Below, piece after piece: positions 9,561-23,574 of a stretch of DNA of 64,000 bases. Each line of letters begins with the position of its first letter. The stretch's first letter is position 1. The notes beneath the pieces were generated by a model. That model saw nothing but the letters and a program-made list of their open reading frames with translations, made no database searches and was not told the DNA's origin. Origin of the DNA: Montifringilla adamsi (taxonomy: Eukaryota > Chordata > Aves > Passeriformes > Passeridae); contig JAGGNK010007115.1 of NCBI GenBank assembly GCA_017590115.1, positions 1,907,967 to 1,971,966 of the forward strand, in the 5' to 3' direction. A program made the translations under genes and the position numbers.

Positions 9561-12500
9561 AGCCGCGGCCCCCCGAAATTCCCAGCGGGAAAAAAATCCC
9601 TCAACTCCACTCGCGGCTCGCTGGGATGGGAATCCTCGCAATTCCAAAGGCGACCTTGATTTTATTGGAATGCCGGGGGGGATCAGCCCCTCCGCTGTTT
9701 ATATAAGAGCCGCGAGTGCACGGGAGCTTTCCCGACGGGGAAAAATGGAGCTGGAGTTGCTTTGGGAAAGACACATTCCCGAAAAGTCCCCTCCGCTTTT
9801 GTTCTGCTGCAACTTGCAGGGAAGGAAGGGAACAGTGAATCCCTTAAATCTCCGCCGTTCCCGGTGTCCTTTCCCGGCTTTAGGAATGTTAAATAATCAT
9901 CCAGCAGCGTTTTCCTCTGGCTCGTGACATCCTGGAGGTGGAATTTTCCCCGGAATGCTGGGTGCGAGCGAGAGTTGTCAGTTTGTGCCGGGAATCTTTG
10001 GGAAGTGAGCTTTTAGCACGGGCATTGTGTGGAGAATTCCTGCTTTTCCCTGCCCCCTATCCCTGCCTGCTTCTCTCCCCCTTATTTATTAATTTATTAA
10101 CCCCATTATTTATTAATAAGCTGATTATTGATCTGCCTCAGCTCCCCACACAAGCCCCTGGTTCTCCCCAGCAGCCAGCCCAGCAGGAATTGCACATTCC
10201 TCCCCGGAATGCTGCCCCGGGCTGGGAGCTGCAGGAATCATCAGAGGGAAAATCCCACCGTTTTTATGGATTTGGGGCTCCTTTTGTTTTGCACAAAATG
10301 TTGACCAACTTTGGTTCTGTAGTGATTGCTAAAAACACTCAGGCATTCATTAAGGGTTGGATTTAATTGGGAAAAATCCCTCTCCCAATTTCTTTTCTCT
10401 GGAAAATGGAGCTCCTTGGCCCCAGCTGATTTCTTGGCTCTGCTCTTGTTGGGTGAAGTCTCTGCTTGCAGCAAATCTGGGCTTAAATTCCTCTTCCTAA
10501 AGTGCTCCTTGCTGGTTAAGCCAGGCCTAACATCGCCAGTGCCCTCCTGGGTGCTCATTCCAGCATTCCCGAGAGCCTGCATGCTGGAAAAAAGGGATTT
10601 GGGGCAACTGCAACTGGGATTTCCAGCCCTGAGGGGGGAACTTGGACATGAGAGGGTGGAAAGGAGGAATTGATGCTTAAATATTCCACAGAATAATAAT
10701 TCCATAAGAAAAATGGAATTGCTGGCCCTGGGCAGGGCACTGTGTTGTCACAGGCAGGAGTGAGTCAGGATGGATTTATTCCCTAATCCAGGTGCTTGTG
10801 ATGGAAAACTTCGGAGTCTGTGGGAGGAAAGGTCATTTCCTTTGGGTTTGGGGGAGTCTCGGGGTTTGGCATTCCCGAAATCTCCTCTGGCAGGTGGAGA
10901 ATTCCAAGGCAGGTGTTTTGGGAGAGGGTTCAGGTGTGCTCAGGCTGGGCTTGGATTTCCCTTTTGGGAATTCCGAGCATAGCACCTGCATTTCAACAAA
11001 TCAGCTGGAAATGGGATGGACTGCTAACAGCCAAGCAGGAATTCCATAGAATTCCCAGGATTTCAGTGCTGGTGTGCTTGGATGGCAGCAGGAGGGATGA
11101 GCTCCTTGCTAGGATTTATTCCCATTTTCCCAGTCTCCAAAATCAAATCCTTGGATTCAATTTTTCAGGAAGAGCTGGTTGGGATTTTTGGAGACACCTC
11201 AGAGCAGGATCTGGATCTAGGTGTGTTGGAAACACCTGGAAACCAGGATCTCGGGAAAAATTCCATGGAGTGGGACACTTGGGAAGCAGCTGGAAGAGGG
11301 GATTGGAGGAGGAGCACGGCTGGGTCAGGGCAGTGAGGGCTGGAATTCCTGGGAGATTTTCCCAGAGGGAAAAGATCCCACAGAGGAAATTTCTGGCTCG
11401 GTGGGTTTAGATTCTCTTCCTGCCCTTCCCGAAGCACAAATCCATAAACCGGGAAAAAAAGGTGTTGGGTTTTCCTTAGGATTTATGGAAGGGAGGGATG
11501 GGAACTGGGAATGCTCCCAAAATCCTTAGATCTTCCCGAGGTGCCCTCCTTGGATGGAGCTTTTTGGTTGTTTTTCCCAGGGAAGTTGTCCTTGCTCCCA
11601 CTGGGATTTATTTGGTGGGAAGAGGGGAAAGTCTCTCTCTGTGCCCTCCAATTCCCATATCCCTCTTTTCCCTGTGTTTGCTGGTTTGGGAATTCTCCTC
11701 CTGTGAAATTCCAGCTCCAGGGTCCAATTTCCAGCAGCTCCTTGAGGCTGATCCCATGGGACGCTCTGGGAATGGAGCTGCCTTCGGATGAGGCACCCAA
11801 AATTCCCACTGTGCTTCCATCCAATAAACCCCGTGGGGATCTCCCTTTCCCACCCAGATTTTCCAAGAGCTGCCAACCACTCCAGATATTTTTGGGAATC
11901 GGAGCTATCCCAGCCCTGTGGCCCAGAGCAGGTGGGAATCTTCCCCAAAAACGTGATTTGTGTGGAGCTTAAGCAGGAAGGGGTCACTGTCAGGCTTTGG
12001 AATGGCTAAAAAAAGCTGGAGCCGGGTTCTGGAGGGGACAGGTGGGGTGGGATCAGTTTACGGAGCCGGGAGCATTCCCGGGAAACATTCCCAGCCGGAG
12101 GCATCAGCGGGAAAATGGGGATGGGGCACATGGGGGAGCTGCACTTCGGGGTTCCAACGGCACTGCTTCCGTCGGGAATGCTGAGGACAACCTGGAAAAG
12201 TGATCCTGGGAAGGATCCTGCTCTGCCTCCCCCTCTGCTTCCAGAGGTTTGGGTTCATGACATATTCCAATTGGGAAAAGCACCGATTTTGGGGGGTGGG
12301 AGCACTAATTAGGAGTGTGCTAATTCAATTAATCTGAGCAGGGACACTCTGCTGTCACTTTTGCTGTGCAGTGGCATTCCTGGCTTTATTCCTGGATTTT
12401 CTGAGCGCAGGAATCTCTTCCCGAGCTCCAGGGTCACCTGCAATCCCAATTCCCACCCCAAAATCATGGATCACAACACACAAACAACCCAAACATCATT

Positions 12501-15200
12501 TTTGGGATACAAGCCCTGATCCAAATGGGATTTTCCCTCAAACCTGGGTGGATTTTCCCTCTGTTTCCCTGCGGTGCTTTGAATTTCACTTTGTTTTTTT
12601 TTAAATCCACATAAAATTGGGATCAAACTTCTTTATTTTCCTTCGGATTGGATCTCCTACGTCTGTTTATTTCTGGAGGGCTGTGGGTGGCGTTTTGTGC
12701 TGTTCCCGTGGGGATTTGGGATTTGCCACCCCTCAGGGTCATTCCCTGGCTTTTCCCGAGTGGATCCATAGAAACCTGGAATGTCATATGGGGTCTTCTT
12801 GAATATTTGGGATTAGCAAGGAAGGGGTGAATCCCTGGATGTCCTTAGGAGGGGTTGAAAGCATCTCCTGCATTTTTGGGTCGTGGATGGGCTCTGATGT
12901 GGAGGAAAACTTGGAATCAATTCCAGGACATCTCCAAGGGGTTTTCCCTCTGGAAAACTGGGATGGAGGGATGGGAGGCACAGCACTGGGAATCTGCTTC
13001 CAAACCTGGCTTTTCTAGGATCCCTTTATCCTAATCCACGTTTTATTACCAATGGATTCCGGAGTTATCCATCCCTGCATCCCCAAATCCAGGGTTTTTC
13101 ACAGAAAATAGGAATTCAGTGATTCCAGAGTGGTTTGGGGGCTGGTTTTCCTCTTGATTTATTTTAAGTTTTCCTGGGCTGGATATTTCCTGGAAAATCC
13201 CTCCCAGTGCAAACTCCAGCTCATCCCATTGGATTTTTCTGAGGATTCCTCATAATCCCTGGGAAACATCCTCAATTTATTCCCATTCCAGACTAATTTC
13301 AGAGCAACTAATTCCCATTTTCCATGGTATTTATGGCTGCATTTCAGGCTGGCAAATTTCTTGGATATGTGAACCAGTGTATCCCAGGAGTGGAACTGGG
13401 AATGCAGCAGATCCGAGGCCCCAGCTCATCCCTAGGGTTGGATCTGGGGCAGTGGGATCCCAGATTTTCTGTGGATATTTCCTGAATGACCATCCAGCTT
13501 CTCTGGGGTGTTTTGCTGGCTTTTAGGGTTTTTTTAAATGGAAAAATTGGATTAAATTGATTTAAACTCCCCCTTCCCTTGGCTTTGTGTTTGGGGGCTC
13601 GGGCTGATCCCTTGGGAGCCAAATCCTGACTTTTCCAAGCTCCAAGTGGGATAATTCCATTGGAACTGGGATCACTCTTGTTTGCAGTAAATAAACTGGG
13701 AATTGGGATATTCTCCCTGTTTTTGCATGGATTTGGGATTTGTTTCCCAATCCCTGCTGCAGCCAAGAATTCCTGCTGCCCGCTTGGAGTTTTCCCTGGA
13801 TTTCCCCCCTGGTTCCCAGTCTGGGATAACCTCAGGCTGCTGGAAATTCAGGAGGAATCCCAGGGATGCCCATCCAAAGCCATCCAGGTGTGTTTTCCTT
13901 TAATCCTTCAGAATTCCATCCCCTGAGCACCTTCCCAGCATTCCAAGGCTGGAATTCCTCATGTGAGGAATATTTTCCGAGTATTTACACAGATGTTGGA
14001 AACTCGGATTTTGCTCTTAATTCTTGAGGCAGCAGCTGCTGCTTGGGGCAAATCCCTAAATCCCCAATCCCTAAATCATTGGGATTTTAAGGAAAAGACA
14101 CTTTAGAGGGAATATTTCGCTGCCTGGGATAGGAGGGAAGTTACTCCAGGGTTATTCCATGATTCCAGCTAGGAGTTTATTCCAGAACTTCCAATCCTTT
14201 TCCTGAAGCAGCAAGGGAAGGGAATTGGAGGGTGATGAGCTCCGTGTCCAGGGCTCTTCCCGACCTCCCTGGAAATCTGGGAATGGTCTCTCCAGAGTGG
14301 TCTGGGAAACTTTGGCAAAAAGCAGCAGGAAAAGACAATTTCCCCTCTTTTTTTTCCCAGATAAAAATCCGGTCTGGGCACTGCAGCAGGAGCAGGGATT
14401 TGGCAGCGGATGAAATGCTCAGCTCTGGGATCTCATTTTCCCTCTTTCCATGGACAGATGGGAATTGTGTGAGCTCACAATGCTCCCACTATTTGGCTGT
14501 TTTTCCCTAGAATTCCAGAGGAATGGGATGGCTCTGTGTGTGTGTGCAGCTATTCCAGGCAGGAATTCCAGCTGGGTCTCTGCTCCCAATCTCTTCCCTC
14601 CATCCCAGTGGGGAGGATTTGCCCAGATATCAAAAATCCTGGGAGATCTTGCTGGAAGCAGGAGTTGCAGTGTGGATTTTTGGGATATCAGCCCCATTCC
14701 CAAGGGATGGAGGAGGTTGGATGGATGTGACAGACAGGGATGTTTTGGGAAGAGCATCCCGTGGGATTTGTGTGGAACTCGTTGTACCCAAACTCTTTGA
14801 TCCTCTCTGCCTTCTTGTTTGGATTTTCCTGCTGTTCCAGGAATTCCTGGGAGATTTGGGATCAGAACACAGGTGTTTCCATGGATTTCTGCTCCTGTCT
14901 CCGAGGATATGGAGAGAAGGAGGAACTGACACCTCCTTTACTGGGAATGACAGGGAGGGAAGGACGGGAGACAAAGCAAAATGTGGGATTTGGTGCCACA
15001 AATAGGAAATCTTTGGGATTGGGAAAAGGCTCATTCCAAGGGCTGCCAGCTCAGGTGGGATGGGGCTGTTTAATCCCAAATCCTACCTCCTGGGAATCCC
15101 AAATCCATCTCCAGTATCCCTTGGGACAGAGCTGAGGGCAAACAAGGCGGGATCATCCCTGCTGGAGTCACTTTAGGTCCGAGTTTAAGCCAGGCTTAAG
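9561..15200. other. CACNA1H: Giant intron, proximal part: no gene seen
   Basis: No coding gene, RNA gene or clear mobile element is recognised. The part near the island (9,560-10,400) is less repetitive. At 10,078-10,132 it has an AT-rich run of tatttattaa words, a possible homeodomain-rich regulatory patch. A tgagtca AP-1-like site lies at about 10,761. From about 10,700 the ggaat-rich intron style sets in. All open frames are featureless. Confidence 0.5.
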
Positions 15201-15217
15201 CCTGTGTTTCCTGAGAG

Positions 15218-15355
15218 TCGGGAATCAGGGAGACTCAGGAATCAGGGATTTGGGAGCAGGGAGATTTGGGAACAGGGAAACTTGGGAATCTGGGAGTTGG
15301 GAACAGAGAAACTTGGGAATCAGGGAGCCTCAGGAATCAGGGAACCATCAGGGAA
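15218..15355. repeat. Degenerate ~24-bp minisatellite
   Basis: Head-to-tail units such as 'gggaatcagggagactcagg' and 'ttgggaacagggaaacttgg' alternate. Copies are well diverged, suggesting an old array. Confidence 0.6.
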
Positions 15356-16117
15356 TGCTCTTGGCCCAGCAGCGTATTCTGATCCTGGCTCCTGCTGGAT
15401 GTTCTCCAGGATTTCTGCACCTTCCAATGGCTCCTGGAGCGACCCAGTGCCAACAATTCCTGCTGCTCCAGACATCCCTGGGATTCTGTCTGCCTGGGAA
15501 TGCTGGACCAGAATCCCTAAAAAGGCTCCAGGGCCGGGTCTGCCAAGAGGGATGAGCTCAGTCTGGCTGTGCATCCTGTGGGGTTGGTTTCTCTGGAATT
15601 CTGGGATGTGCTGCCCTTTCCAGAGGGTTGGGAAGCCAAAAGTTTCAATTTTCACCAGGAGTCTGCTCCTTTCAGATTGGATGTTGGGAAAAACTTGGTT
15701 TTTCCATGGAAATTCTTATCAGTCCATTAATATTACTGGGAATGGGATCTCTCCGGGTTGGAAGAAACCTGGATAAATGTAGAATTAATGCTTGGATTTA
15801 TATCCTGGCAGATCCATGAATTTCCAGATGCTGTTTGCAGAGCGCTGGAGAAGTCTGGGACAATGGCAGGAGCGATGGAATTCCCACCAAAGGGGCGGGG
15901 CTGGATTCCCTTTGGAATGGCTGGAATTGCTCCATCCCAGTTCACAAACTGGCCCAGGCCAGAGCCAGCAGCTCCTCCCAGCCTTTGGAATATGGATCCT
16001 GGAATATTCCCCTCAACTGCCACTGTTAGACACAAATGCTTTGCATCTGATCCAGGCATCCCAGATTTTCTAGCAATGTTTTTTGGGATCGGAGCATTTT
16101 CCACCTTCCTTCCCAGT

Positions 16118-16225
16118 GTCCTGGAGCATTCCTTTAATCCCAGAGCATTCCTAGATTCCCAGGGAATCCCTCGTATCCCTGAGCATTCCTGGTGTCCCAG
16201 AGCATTCCTTGTATCCCAGACCAGG
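16118..16225. repeat. Short ~20-23-bp tandem repeat
   Basis: Four to five imperfect units based on gagcattcc plus a variable tail of the type tggtgtcccag or ttgtatcccag. Confidence 0.6.
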
Positions 16226-16229
16226 CTCA

Positions 16230-19200
16230 GAGAGAAATCCCAATAATTATAAAACTCATCTGGAGCACTTCATATTCCAAGCACTGCCTAATTCCTTGAA
16301 TTCTGTAGGAAAAATCCTAGGAGCAGAGTTGGGTTTAGCTCTGATTTGGGAAAGGTTTTGGAATTCCAGAGGTTTAATTTGGAGGAAAAACATGTAGAAT
16401 AGAAGGAAAAAAAAAGTGAGGAAAAGGCTCTTTTCCAGCTGAGCTCAGCACAAATTCCATGGATTGAATCCTGCCTGGAATTTTGGGGATTGAAAGAAGC
16501 ATAAAAGGATGGAACGGACAGAATTTCCCAGGAATTTTGTAATTTAGGGATCAAGTGTTGCTGTCCCTTCAATTCCAGTTGGGAACAAGAGGTGACAACG
16601 GAGAAAAGTTCAACTGGGCTGGAAAAACGGGAATATTTTAATATTCCCTGTGCTGCCTGATCCCAGAGTGTGAAATTTCCAGGGACTTTCCCTTTAGCAG
16701 CTCCCAACGGAATTCTGCTCCAGTTCTTCCCTCATTCCCAGGAATTTTGCTGTTAGAGCAGTGAATTTTCCACATTTCAATCAAAAGTCTGTTTCCTTCC
16801 CTGTCTTTTCCAAGTCAGATTCCCACCATTCCTCTCCCACCTGAACTGGGATATCCACAGGACAACAGGATTTCCTGGAAGTGCTGGAAAAGCTCCAGCC
16901 AGGGGATTTTCCAGGAGTGCTTTGTGTTTCCTGGAAATGCCAGGAGGGAATTCCAAACCAGAGCTTGGATCTCATCCTCCTTCATCTCCCTTTTCCCATC
17001 TTTTCCACATCCTGCTCTTCTTGGAACCCAACCCAGCTTTTTTTTAGGATGAGAAGGGAATTCCCAGATTGAATCCAGGGAGAACAAATTTATCCGAGGA
17101 ATTGGGACTTGGCAGAACATGAGGGGAGAGAGGGGGGAGAAAACCATGGAATTTTTTACTTTTCCTCCATTTTCATGGCAAAAATCTCATTTTTCCCTTT
17201 GGGAGCAGCTCTCAGGCCACAAAAGCCAGGAATTATCCCTAAAATCCTCATTTTATTTGAAATCCCTGTTGGAAAAGGCAATTTGGGGATACAGGTGGGA
17301 ATTTTGGTGCTGTTCCTTCATCCATGTGCATTCCTGGTGAAATTCCTGACGGATTTTCCACCCCATGCCCAGGAAAAGTTGTTTTGGGTTTGGTTTTTAT
17401 TTGGGATAGGGGGAAGGAAAGGAGGAATTAATGAGCTTGGAGCCGTTGCCATAGCAACCTGTTGCTAATGGATCTCTGGGGTTTCCTCTCCACCTCCAGC
17501 CGCGTTTCCTGGGAATATCATTCCCATGGCAACGGATGGCGCTGATCCCTCCCAGGCCACCGCCTTGGAAGGGCACAAAAAAGCTCCTTTTTCCATCATC
17601 CCAGGAATTTTTAATGGGAAAAAAAATTCCTGCTACTCCAGAGAGATTTTTTTTGAATGCTTGGAGTAAAAATTCCCAACTTGCTCCTGTCTTTTTTTGG
17701 GAGTTTTTCATCCCAAATCCAGCCCTCACCTCCCATGTGCTCTTTGCTGCCTCCTCTTCCTCACCCTCCTCCTGAAGTTGGAATTCTGGGAGAAAAGCCC
17801 AGGAAAAGTGGGAATTTTGTGGCAGGATAACGAGGCACCAGGGGAGCTGCTCATTCCTTTGAAAAATTCCCCTTCCCTTCCTGCCTTGGCTTTCCGTTGC
17901 TTTTGGATGATAAAGATTCCATCAAATTTCTGCCTCCCAGCTTGAGCTCTTCCCAATCCAAATGAATTTGTATCCACATGGATTTCTTTGGATGAGCAGC
18001 ACTCCGAGGAGCTGCTTTTCCAAGGAAAGTTTGGCTTGTTTCCCTTTCAATCCAAGGAAGGTCACTTGGAGTCATTATCCAAAGTTTTCCTCTCCTGTGG
18101 CCGTCTGTGGTGGATTCCTTGTTTTCCAAAGGCTTCTCGGGAATGGATGGCTCTGCTAGGGAGCCTGGAATGTTTGGGTCTTCATTTAGACTGTTTAACT
18201 CGGACATCCTGGAGTTCAAACACTTTTCCAGCCTTTCCAGAGGCTCCGGCTCGATCCACCCTGGAATCCCGGGAGGATCAGCACCATTCCAATGGCAGGA
18301 GGACTTTTTGGGATTTACAACCCAACCCAGTGCTTCTTGCTCTTCCTTTTCCTAAAATGATTCCTGGAAGCCCCCTCCCAGCCGGTGTGGTCTCGCTGTT
18401 CTCCGTGTTCATTCCATGCTGGATTCCCAGCGGTGCCCGGAGAGGAAAGGTTGGATTTGAGGGAGATTGATGGATTCTGGCAGCTCTTCCAAGGATGTTC
18501 CAGCATCCTTGACCTTGGAGGAGAAGCTGGGCAGCACTGCAGGTTCCCACTTGGCTCCTTGGCGTGAATTCCCAGCCTGTCAATCCCGAAAATGCTGATG
18601 TTGGGATTTTAGCGGAGCGTTAAAAATCCGGGATAATTACCTTGGAATTAGATCGTTCCATGGGAGAGGTTCACAGCTGTTCCTTCCTAATCCAAGGTGC
18701 TGATTTAGGCTTTATTCCCTATTTCCTCTCGGATTGTTTAAAGGGAAAATAAATTGGCTCAATTTAAAAAAAAAGACGGAATTCTTGCTTTTCCGACAAA
18801 TCTAGGCCGTGATTAAATCCTTCCACGGTAAAAAAATCACTCCAATTATTGGAGAGGGAATTTTTTCCAACTAAAGCTTAAGTGGTCACCCTCGGCTAAA
18901 TTCCACCTTTTATCAATTTAATTGGAAAACATTCATTCCATGAAATAATCTGGGAATGCTGGGAAGGAATCGCCAGTTGCCAGGACAACCCATTTCTCCC
19001 TGGCTCCCTTTTTAATCCTTATTTTTCCTCCCCCCTTTCTTTCTCCAATGTCACTTTGGATCATATCATCCTGACGGGAGATTTCATTATTTGGGAATTC
19101 ATGCAGCCTGGATTGAAAGGCAGAGGGATTTTTGGGAAGTTAATGGAATTTAGGGAGCTCTTCTTGTATCCGTGCCTGTCCTCCACGGAAGGTCATGGGG

Positions 19201-21550
19201 AGAAGAGGGAATTACAGGGAAAGCTGGAAAATCAGTGGAAGCAAACAAGAGGCATCTCCTCCCTTATCCCAACACCTCATTTCAGAAGATTCCAGCTGGG
19301 AATGTCCTTGAATCCAAGTTGGATTTGTGACATGGGACGCAGCGTGGGATCCATGAGGTTCTGGTCAGTGAAATTCCAGTGGCAGAATGAGGGTGGCTCA
19401 AAGTCTGCTGGATCCAGGATTTTCCTGGAAAACCACTTCCCTCTCTCCCATCCTTTCTCCTCCCCACTGAAATAATCGGGATTTCAAGTTGGGATGGATT
19501 TTTGGTTCATGAAGAAGGAAATCATTCCAGAGGAAGTCATGGACACAGGGCTGGATGTCACTTCAAAAGGAAGAGTTGGTGGCAGATCTGTCCACATTCC
19601 ATAGGAATGGATTGGACATTGGGAAAAGGAGCCTGGGCAAAATCCTGAGAAAGATCCAAAGCTTTCAGTGCAGCCTGGACCAGGCCAAATCCCAGAAACC
19701 CCTGGATTTGGTCATTCCAAGGAAAACCTTGGCTCAAAGGGTTTGACATCCCAGGATGAAAATCCGAGGACAGGATTCCTCATGCATTGCTGGGAAAAGT
19801 GGGAAAAGCTCTGGAATACACCCAGGAATGGTGCAGCAGTGATTTCCAGGGAGATCATTTTGGAGCTGGATTTGGGGGCTGTTCCCACATTCCACAATTG
19901 TCCCACAAATCCCAGAGCACTGCCGGCCCCAGTGCTGGAATTTTGGGGAGAATAGGATGATGCGGAATTTTTGGGAATAGACACCCAACTCCAGAACTTA
20001 ACCTGAAAAAGAAAAGCCTCAAAAATAAGGTTATTCCTGCAAAATCTTGGATTAATTGGAATCCACTGAAATCCCAGCCTGCTCTGACGGGGATAAATCC
20101 ATTCATTCCGGCCCCGTTCCTGATCCATTATTTATGGCCCAACATTTGCTCTGGAAAACATCTCTGTGTGCTCACTGCCAGAACCTTTGGATCCCACGGG
20201 ATTTTCCCTGTTTAATGAGTCCCGGGGGCGGAAAGAGGGGTCAGGAGCGGGGGAGACTCTGAACGTCTCCGCTCGGGTTTTTCCTGCTCTGGGTTGCTCC
20301 AGTTTTGTAGGAATTCTCCTCCCAGACAGCGAGATCAAAGGAAAAAGTGAAAATAAATCCGTGGATCCACTTGTTGGGATTTCCCTTTGGAGACACCTAA
20401 ATTGCAGCTTTGCTTTTCCATCTGCTAATTATCCATTGTTGGATTTTTCCATTTAATTTGTTGGTTGGTTTTTTTGGTTTTTTTTTCCCCGTTTTAAATC
20501 CGCGTTTTTCTGGGAGCACTGGGTTCTGCAGGAAGCTCATCCGTCCCATCCCAAGGATGCTCTGGAATGAATTCCTTTAGGATCATTCCCATTTTTCTGC
20601 CCCCTCCCTCACCCTCGTGGCTCTGGCTCCAACGGGATTATTTATTTTCCATTTGCCAAAGGATGGAATAATCCATATCCGTGTGCCTCCGGCTCTAATC
20701 CCTCTTTTTTTTTTCCCCTGGGCGATTGCATTCCATGTGGGAGGGGCTTTAAAGCTTTTTTGGGTTTTTTGGGGTTTGGAATTCAAAACCAGGCTGGAAA
20801 TGCAGATGGAGTGTGAGGAATATTTTGCTTGAATTTGTCCTTTCCCCTGACTTCACCTGAATTCCAGACAAATCCGGGAATTGCTCCCTGCCCCCATCCT
20901 CCCCCAACGTCCTCAGTCAAGGATCAAAAATCCAAATTCCTAAAAAATTAAGGGAGTCAGTGAAGCTTCCTGGCTCCATCCCCTCCATCCTGGAGAACTT
21001 TTTCCGTGAACTGTGTGGATTCTGATTTCCCTTTCCTGCTAATCTCGAGGGAATGAACCAGTCAGGCTCCTGGAAAAGGCAGCTTTTCCACACTAAACCG
21101 AGGGAAGAAAGAGGATTTAGAGGAATTAGGGGGGATATTCCCAGCATTCCTGATCCATTTGCAGTTCCATGGGAATGTGGCAGTGCTGTTCAATCTGTGC
21201 AGCCTCATTGATTCCCAATCAATTGTTGGGATCGCTTGATCCCATTCCCTGTCCCCAGTCCAATGTCACTCATCCCACACGTCAACACCAGCTCCAAATA
21301 TCCCAGGCAGATTCCAGCCCTTCCCAGATGTGGATCTGGACTCCCAAAAGCCTTTTTTATCCAGGTATTTAATGGAAAAAATCTTAATTTTTTATTTTTA
21401 ATCTCAATTTCCTCATCAGATTTTGCAATTTTGGTGGTTTTCCTTTTTTTCCTGGATTTTTATGATTGGATGCTCCATCCTCCCCGTGTTAAGCAGGAAA
21501 GGTCTGATATTGGGATCAGGAAAATAAGAAACCATGGATTTGGCTTGGCA
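16230..21550. other. CACNA1H: Giant intron: no gene seen, one X-box pair
   Basis: Unique-looking intronic sequence. The notable spot is 17,445-17,533, listed separately. A less ggaat-rich patch at about 18,590-19,060 is richer in A/T and may be a conserved non-coding element, but I see no defining motif. Open frames at 19,056-19,475 and 19,712-20,128 show no known domain. Confidence 0.45.
17445..17533. promoter_or_regulatory. RFX X-box-like palindrome with second half-site
   Basis: gttgccatagcaac at 17,445-17,458 matches the RFX X-box consensus (two inverted half-sites with a 2-bp spacer). A second site, ccatggcaacgg, lies at about 17,524-17,535. Binding is inference; the palindrome is directly visible. 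Confidence 0.4.
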
Positions 21551-21554
21551 CAGG

Positions 21555-21665
21555 GACAGTGACCACTCTAATGACACTTCCAGAGATCCAGGGGCAGCCA
21601 CAGCTTCTCTGGGAATTCCATCCCATCCCCTCCCCTCCCTCCTTCCCAAGTCCATTGAAACCTCC
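21555..21665 (-). mobile_element. CR1 LINE fragment (weak)
   Basis: 'tgacacttccagagatccag' followed by 'gggcagccacagcttctctg' and 'ggaattccatcccatcccct' is the reversed CR1 3' region without its terminus. Confidence 0.65.
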
Positions 21666-22844
21666 TCTCTTCCAATTTAAAGCCATTTCCCTTTCCTGGG
21701 GAGGGAGGAAGCTTTTAAAGGAAAAAGAGCTCTGGGAATATTTAAATTTTTCCCTCTTTGAGCAAAATTCCTCCAAAATCTGATAAATCCTGGGTAAAAC
21801 CACGTGATTCCAGACCTTTCCTTGTGCTGGGCAGGGAAGGAGCAGGATTGGCTCCAAGGAAAACTTTGGGAAGAGCATGGAGATGTCAGGGCTAATCCAA
21901 TGGAAGGGGAAAAATGCCCGGAGCTCTTCGGTGTTCCCGAGGTTTGTCAGGAAATCTTTCCTAACGACTTCACTTCTCCACCTGGAGTTCCGATGGGATT
22001 TGGAGGGAAGGACATCAGAAAAGATGGATAACAACGGGAATTCAGCAAGGACTCCGGCCAATTTTCCTTTGCAATCCAATTTCCACAGGCAGGATGTGCC
22101 ACTGGAAATGCCAGGGCTATTTATGGATCCTGGGATCAAGGGGAAACGTAGGAAACTTGGGAATTTCAGCAGTTTTATCAGGATCTGGGAGGAGGGAGAA
22201 GCAGTTAATGCTGGGAATGATCTGGAGGGAGCTGGGGGACACATCCAGCCCCATTCCCTGGCTGAGGAATCCCAAATCCTGCTCGTTCCTTGCCTTTTGT
22301 TCTCCCTGGGTCATCCATATATGGGGCTTTTCCAGGAGAAACCTCCCAGCAGGGCTCCAATCTAAACAGTGGCAGCATCCCAGGATTTCTGCAGCTCCAA
22401 GCTCCTGGAACAGCTTCCAGCTGGAATTAGGAGCCCTTGGGAATTTGGAATCCCAAGCAGTTCTTCTGTCATTGTCAAACTCCCACCTGGAATTTGCTTG
22501 GAATTCGCTGTGGCTGTATTGGAAAGCTGAAAGGAGAAAGGTTTCAGGTTTCTCCCAGAAGAACCCAGGAAATGCAGGAATTCCTGGGATTGGAGCATTT
22601 TTAGGAGTTTTTGTCATTTTCCCCATTTTTTTTTTTTTTTGTGGCTGTACAAAGCTCCCACCTCTGGTGGTTGATCTCTCCATGGATCCGTGCTTTGTGC
22701 AATCCAAAATCTGCACCTGCAGGGATCACACTTGGAATTCCTGCTGGCAGCCTCAGGTGGTGCATCCAGAATTCCCTGATTTTTTGGGGTTGGATCAGAA
22801 AGAAAAAGGAATATTTCCTCTGCTCCACAAGTGTGTGGGAAGGG

Positions 22845-22985
22845 CTGATCCATGAGGGAAACTGGCACAGATTCCCAGAAAAGCTGTGGCTGCTCCTGGA
22901 TCCCTGGAATTGTCCAAGTCCAAGCTGGAGCTGCCTAGGATAGTGGGAAGTGTTGGGATTGGAACTGGATGAGCTTTAATTCCAA
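22845..22985 (+). mobile_element. CR1 LINE fragment
   Basis: Forward CR1 3' region: 'ggcacagattcccagaaaag', 'ctgtggctgctcctggatcc' and a decayed 3' end around 'gaactggatgagctttaatt'. Confidence 0.8.
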
Positions 22986-23344
22986 TTCCAAACCAGTCTG
23001 GAATTAGTCTGGATCAATGGCAGCATCCAAAACTTCCCAGTTCAGTGGGATCATCCCCTGGGTTGTGAGGGTGGATTTGGGATAATTAGGGCAGGATTTG
23101 ATCCTGGGTATGTCAGTGTTGTATCCATGGGTATCAGCTCCTTGTGTCCTAAGGGACAGGAGAAAAAGCGGGAAGAGAAGTGGGAAAACCAAAGCTTTTC
23201 CATCCTTCCTGTCCCTGTTTTCACAGGATGGAAATATCCTGCTCCAACCATAAATCCCGATCCCCAGGGGGAATTTTTTTCCCCTCTGGAAATGGAATTT
23301 TGTGCTGGCATAACCTGGCAACCCACCCACGTCGGAGGCCGAGT

Positions 23345-23364
23345 TATCCAATAATTATTGGATA
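23345..23364. repeat. 20-bp perfect palindrome
   Basis: tatccaataattattggata equals its own reverse complement. It contains two inverted ccaat motifs around an attatt-like core. It may be a binding site or chance. Confidence 0.6.
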
Positions 23365-23574
23365 TTGGACTGGGAGCAGCTTCCTCTGCATCCCTGGGCT
23401 ATTGATCCTTGGAGTAGCCTGGGATTAGAAATGCAGGGAAGGAAATGGGAATTGGCATTTGACAGATGGCTCTGCTGGGGATAATAATGGGATCATTTCC
23501 TCTGGAGCAATGGGAAAACCAGGCTGATCCATCAGGGATGGGGATGTGGGGTTTGGGGTTGGCTGGCACTGGAG

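Noticed and set aside
8654..9610. 318-codon minus-strand frame over the CpG island and first coding exon
   Set aside because: GC-rich islands rarely contain stops. The opposite strand holds the real coding exon with proper splice sites and a recognised protein.
8936..9706. Treating 8,936-9,706 as one continuous 256-codon gene
   Set aside because: The protein matches the T-type channel only to the Asn-Pro before 9,243. After that it is low-complexity intron, and the U12 donor explains the break.
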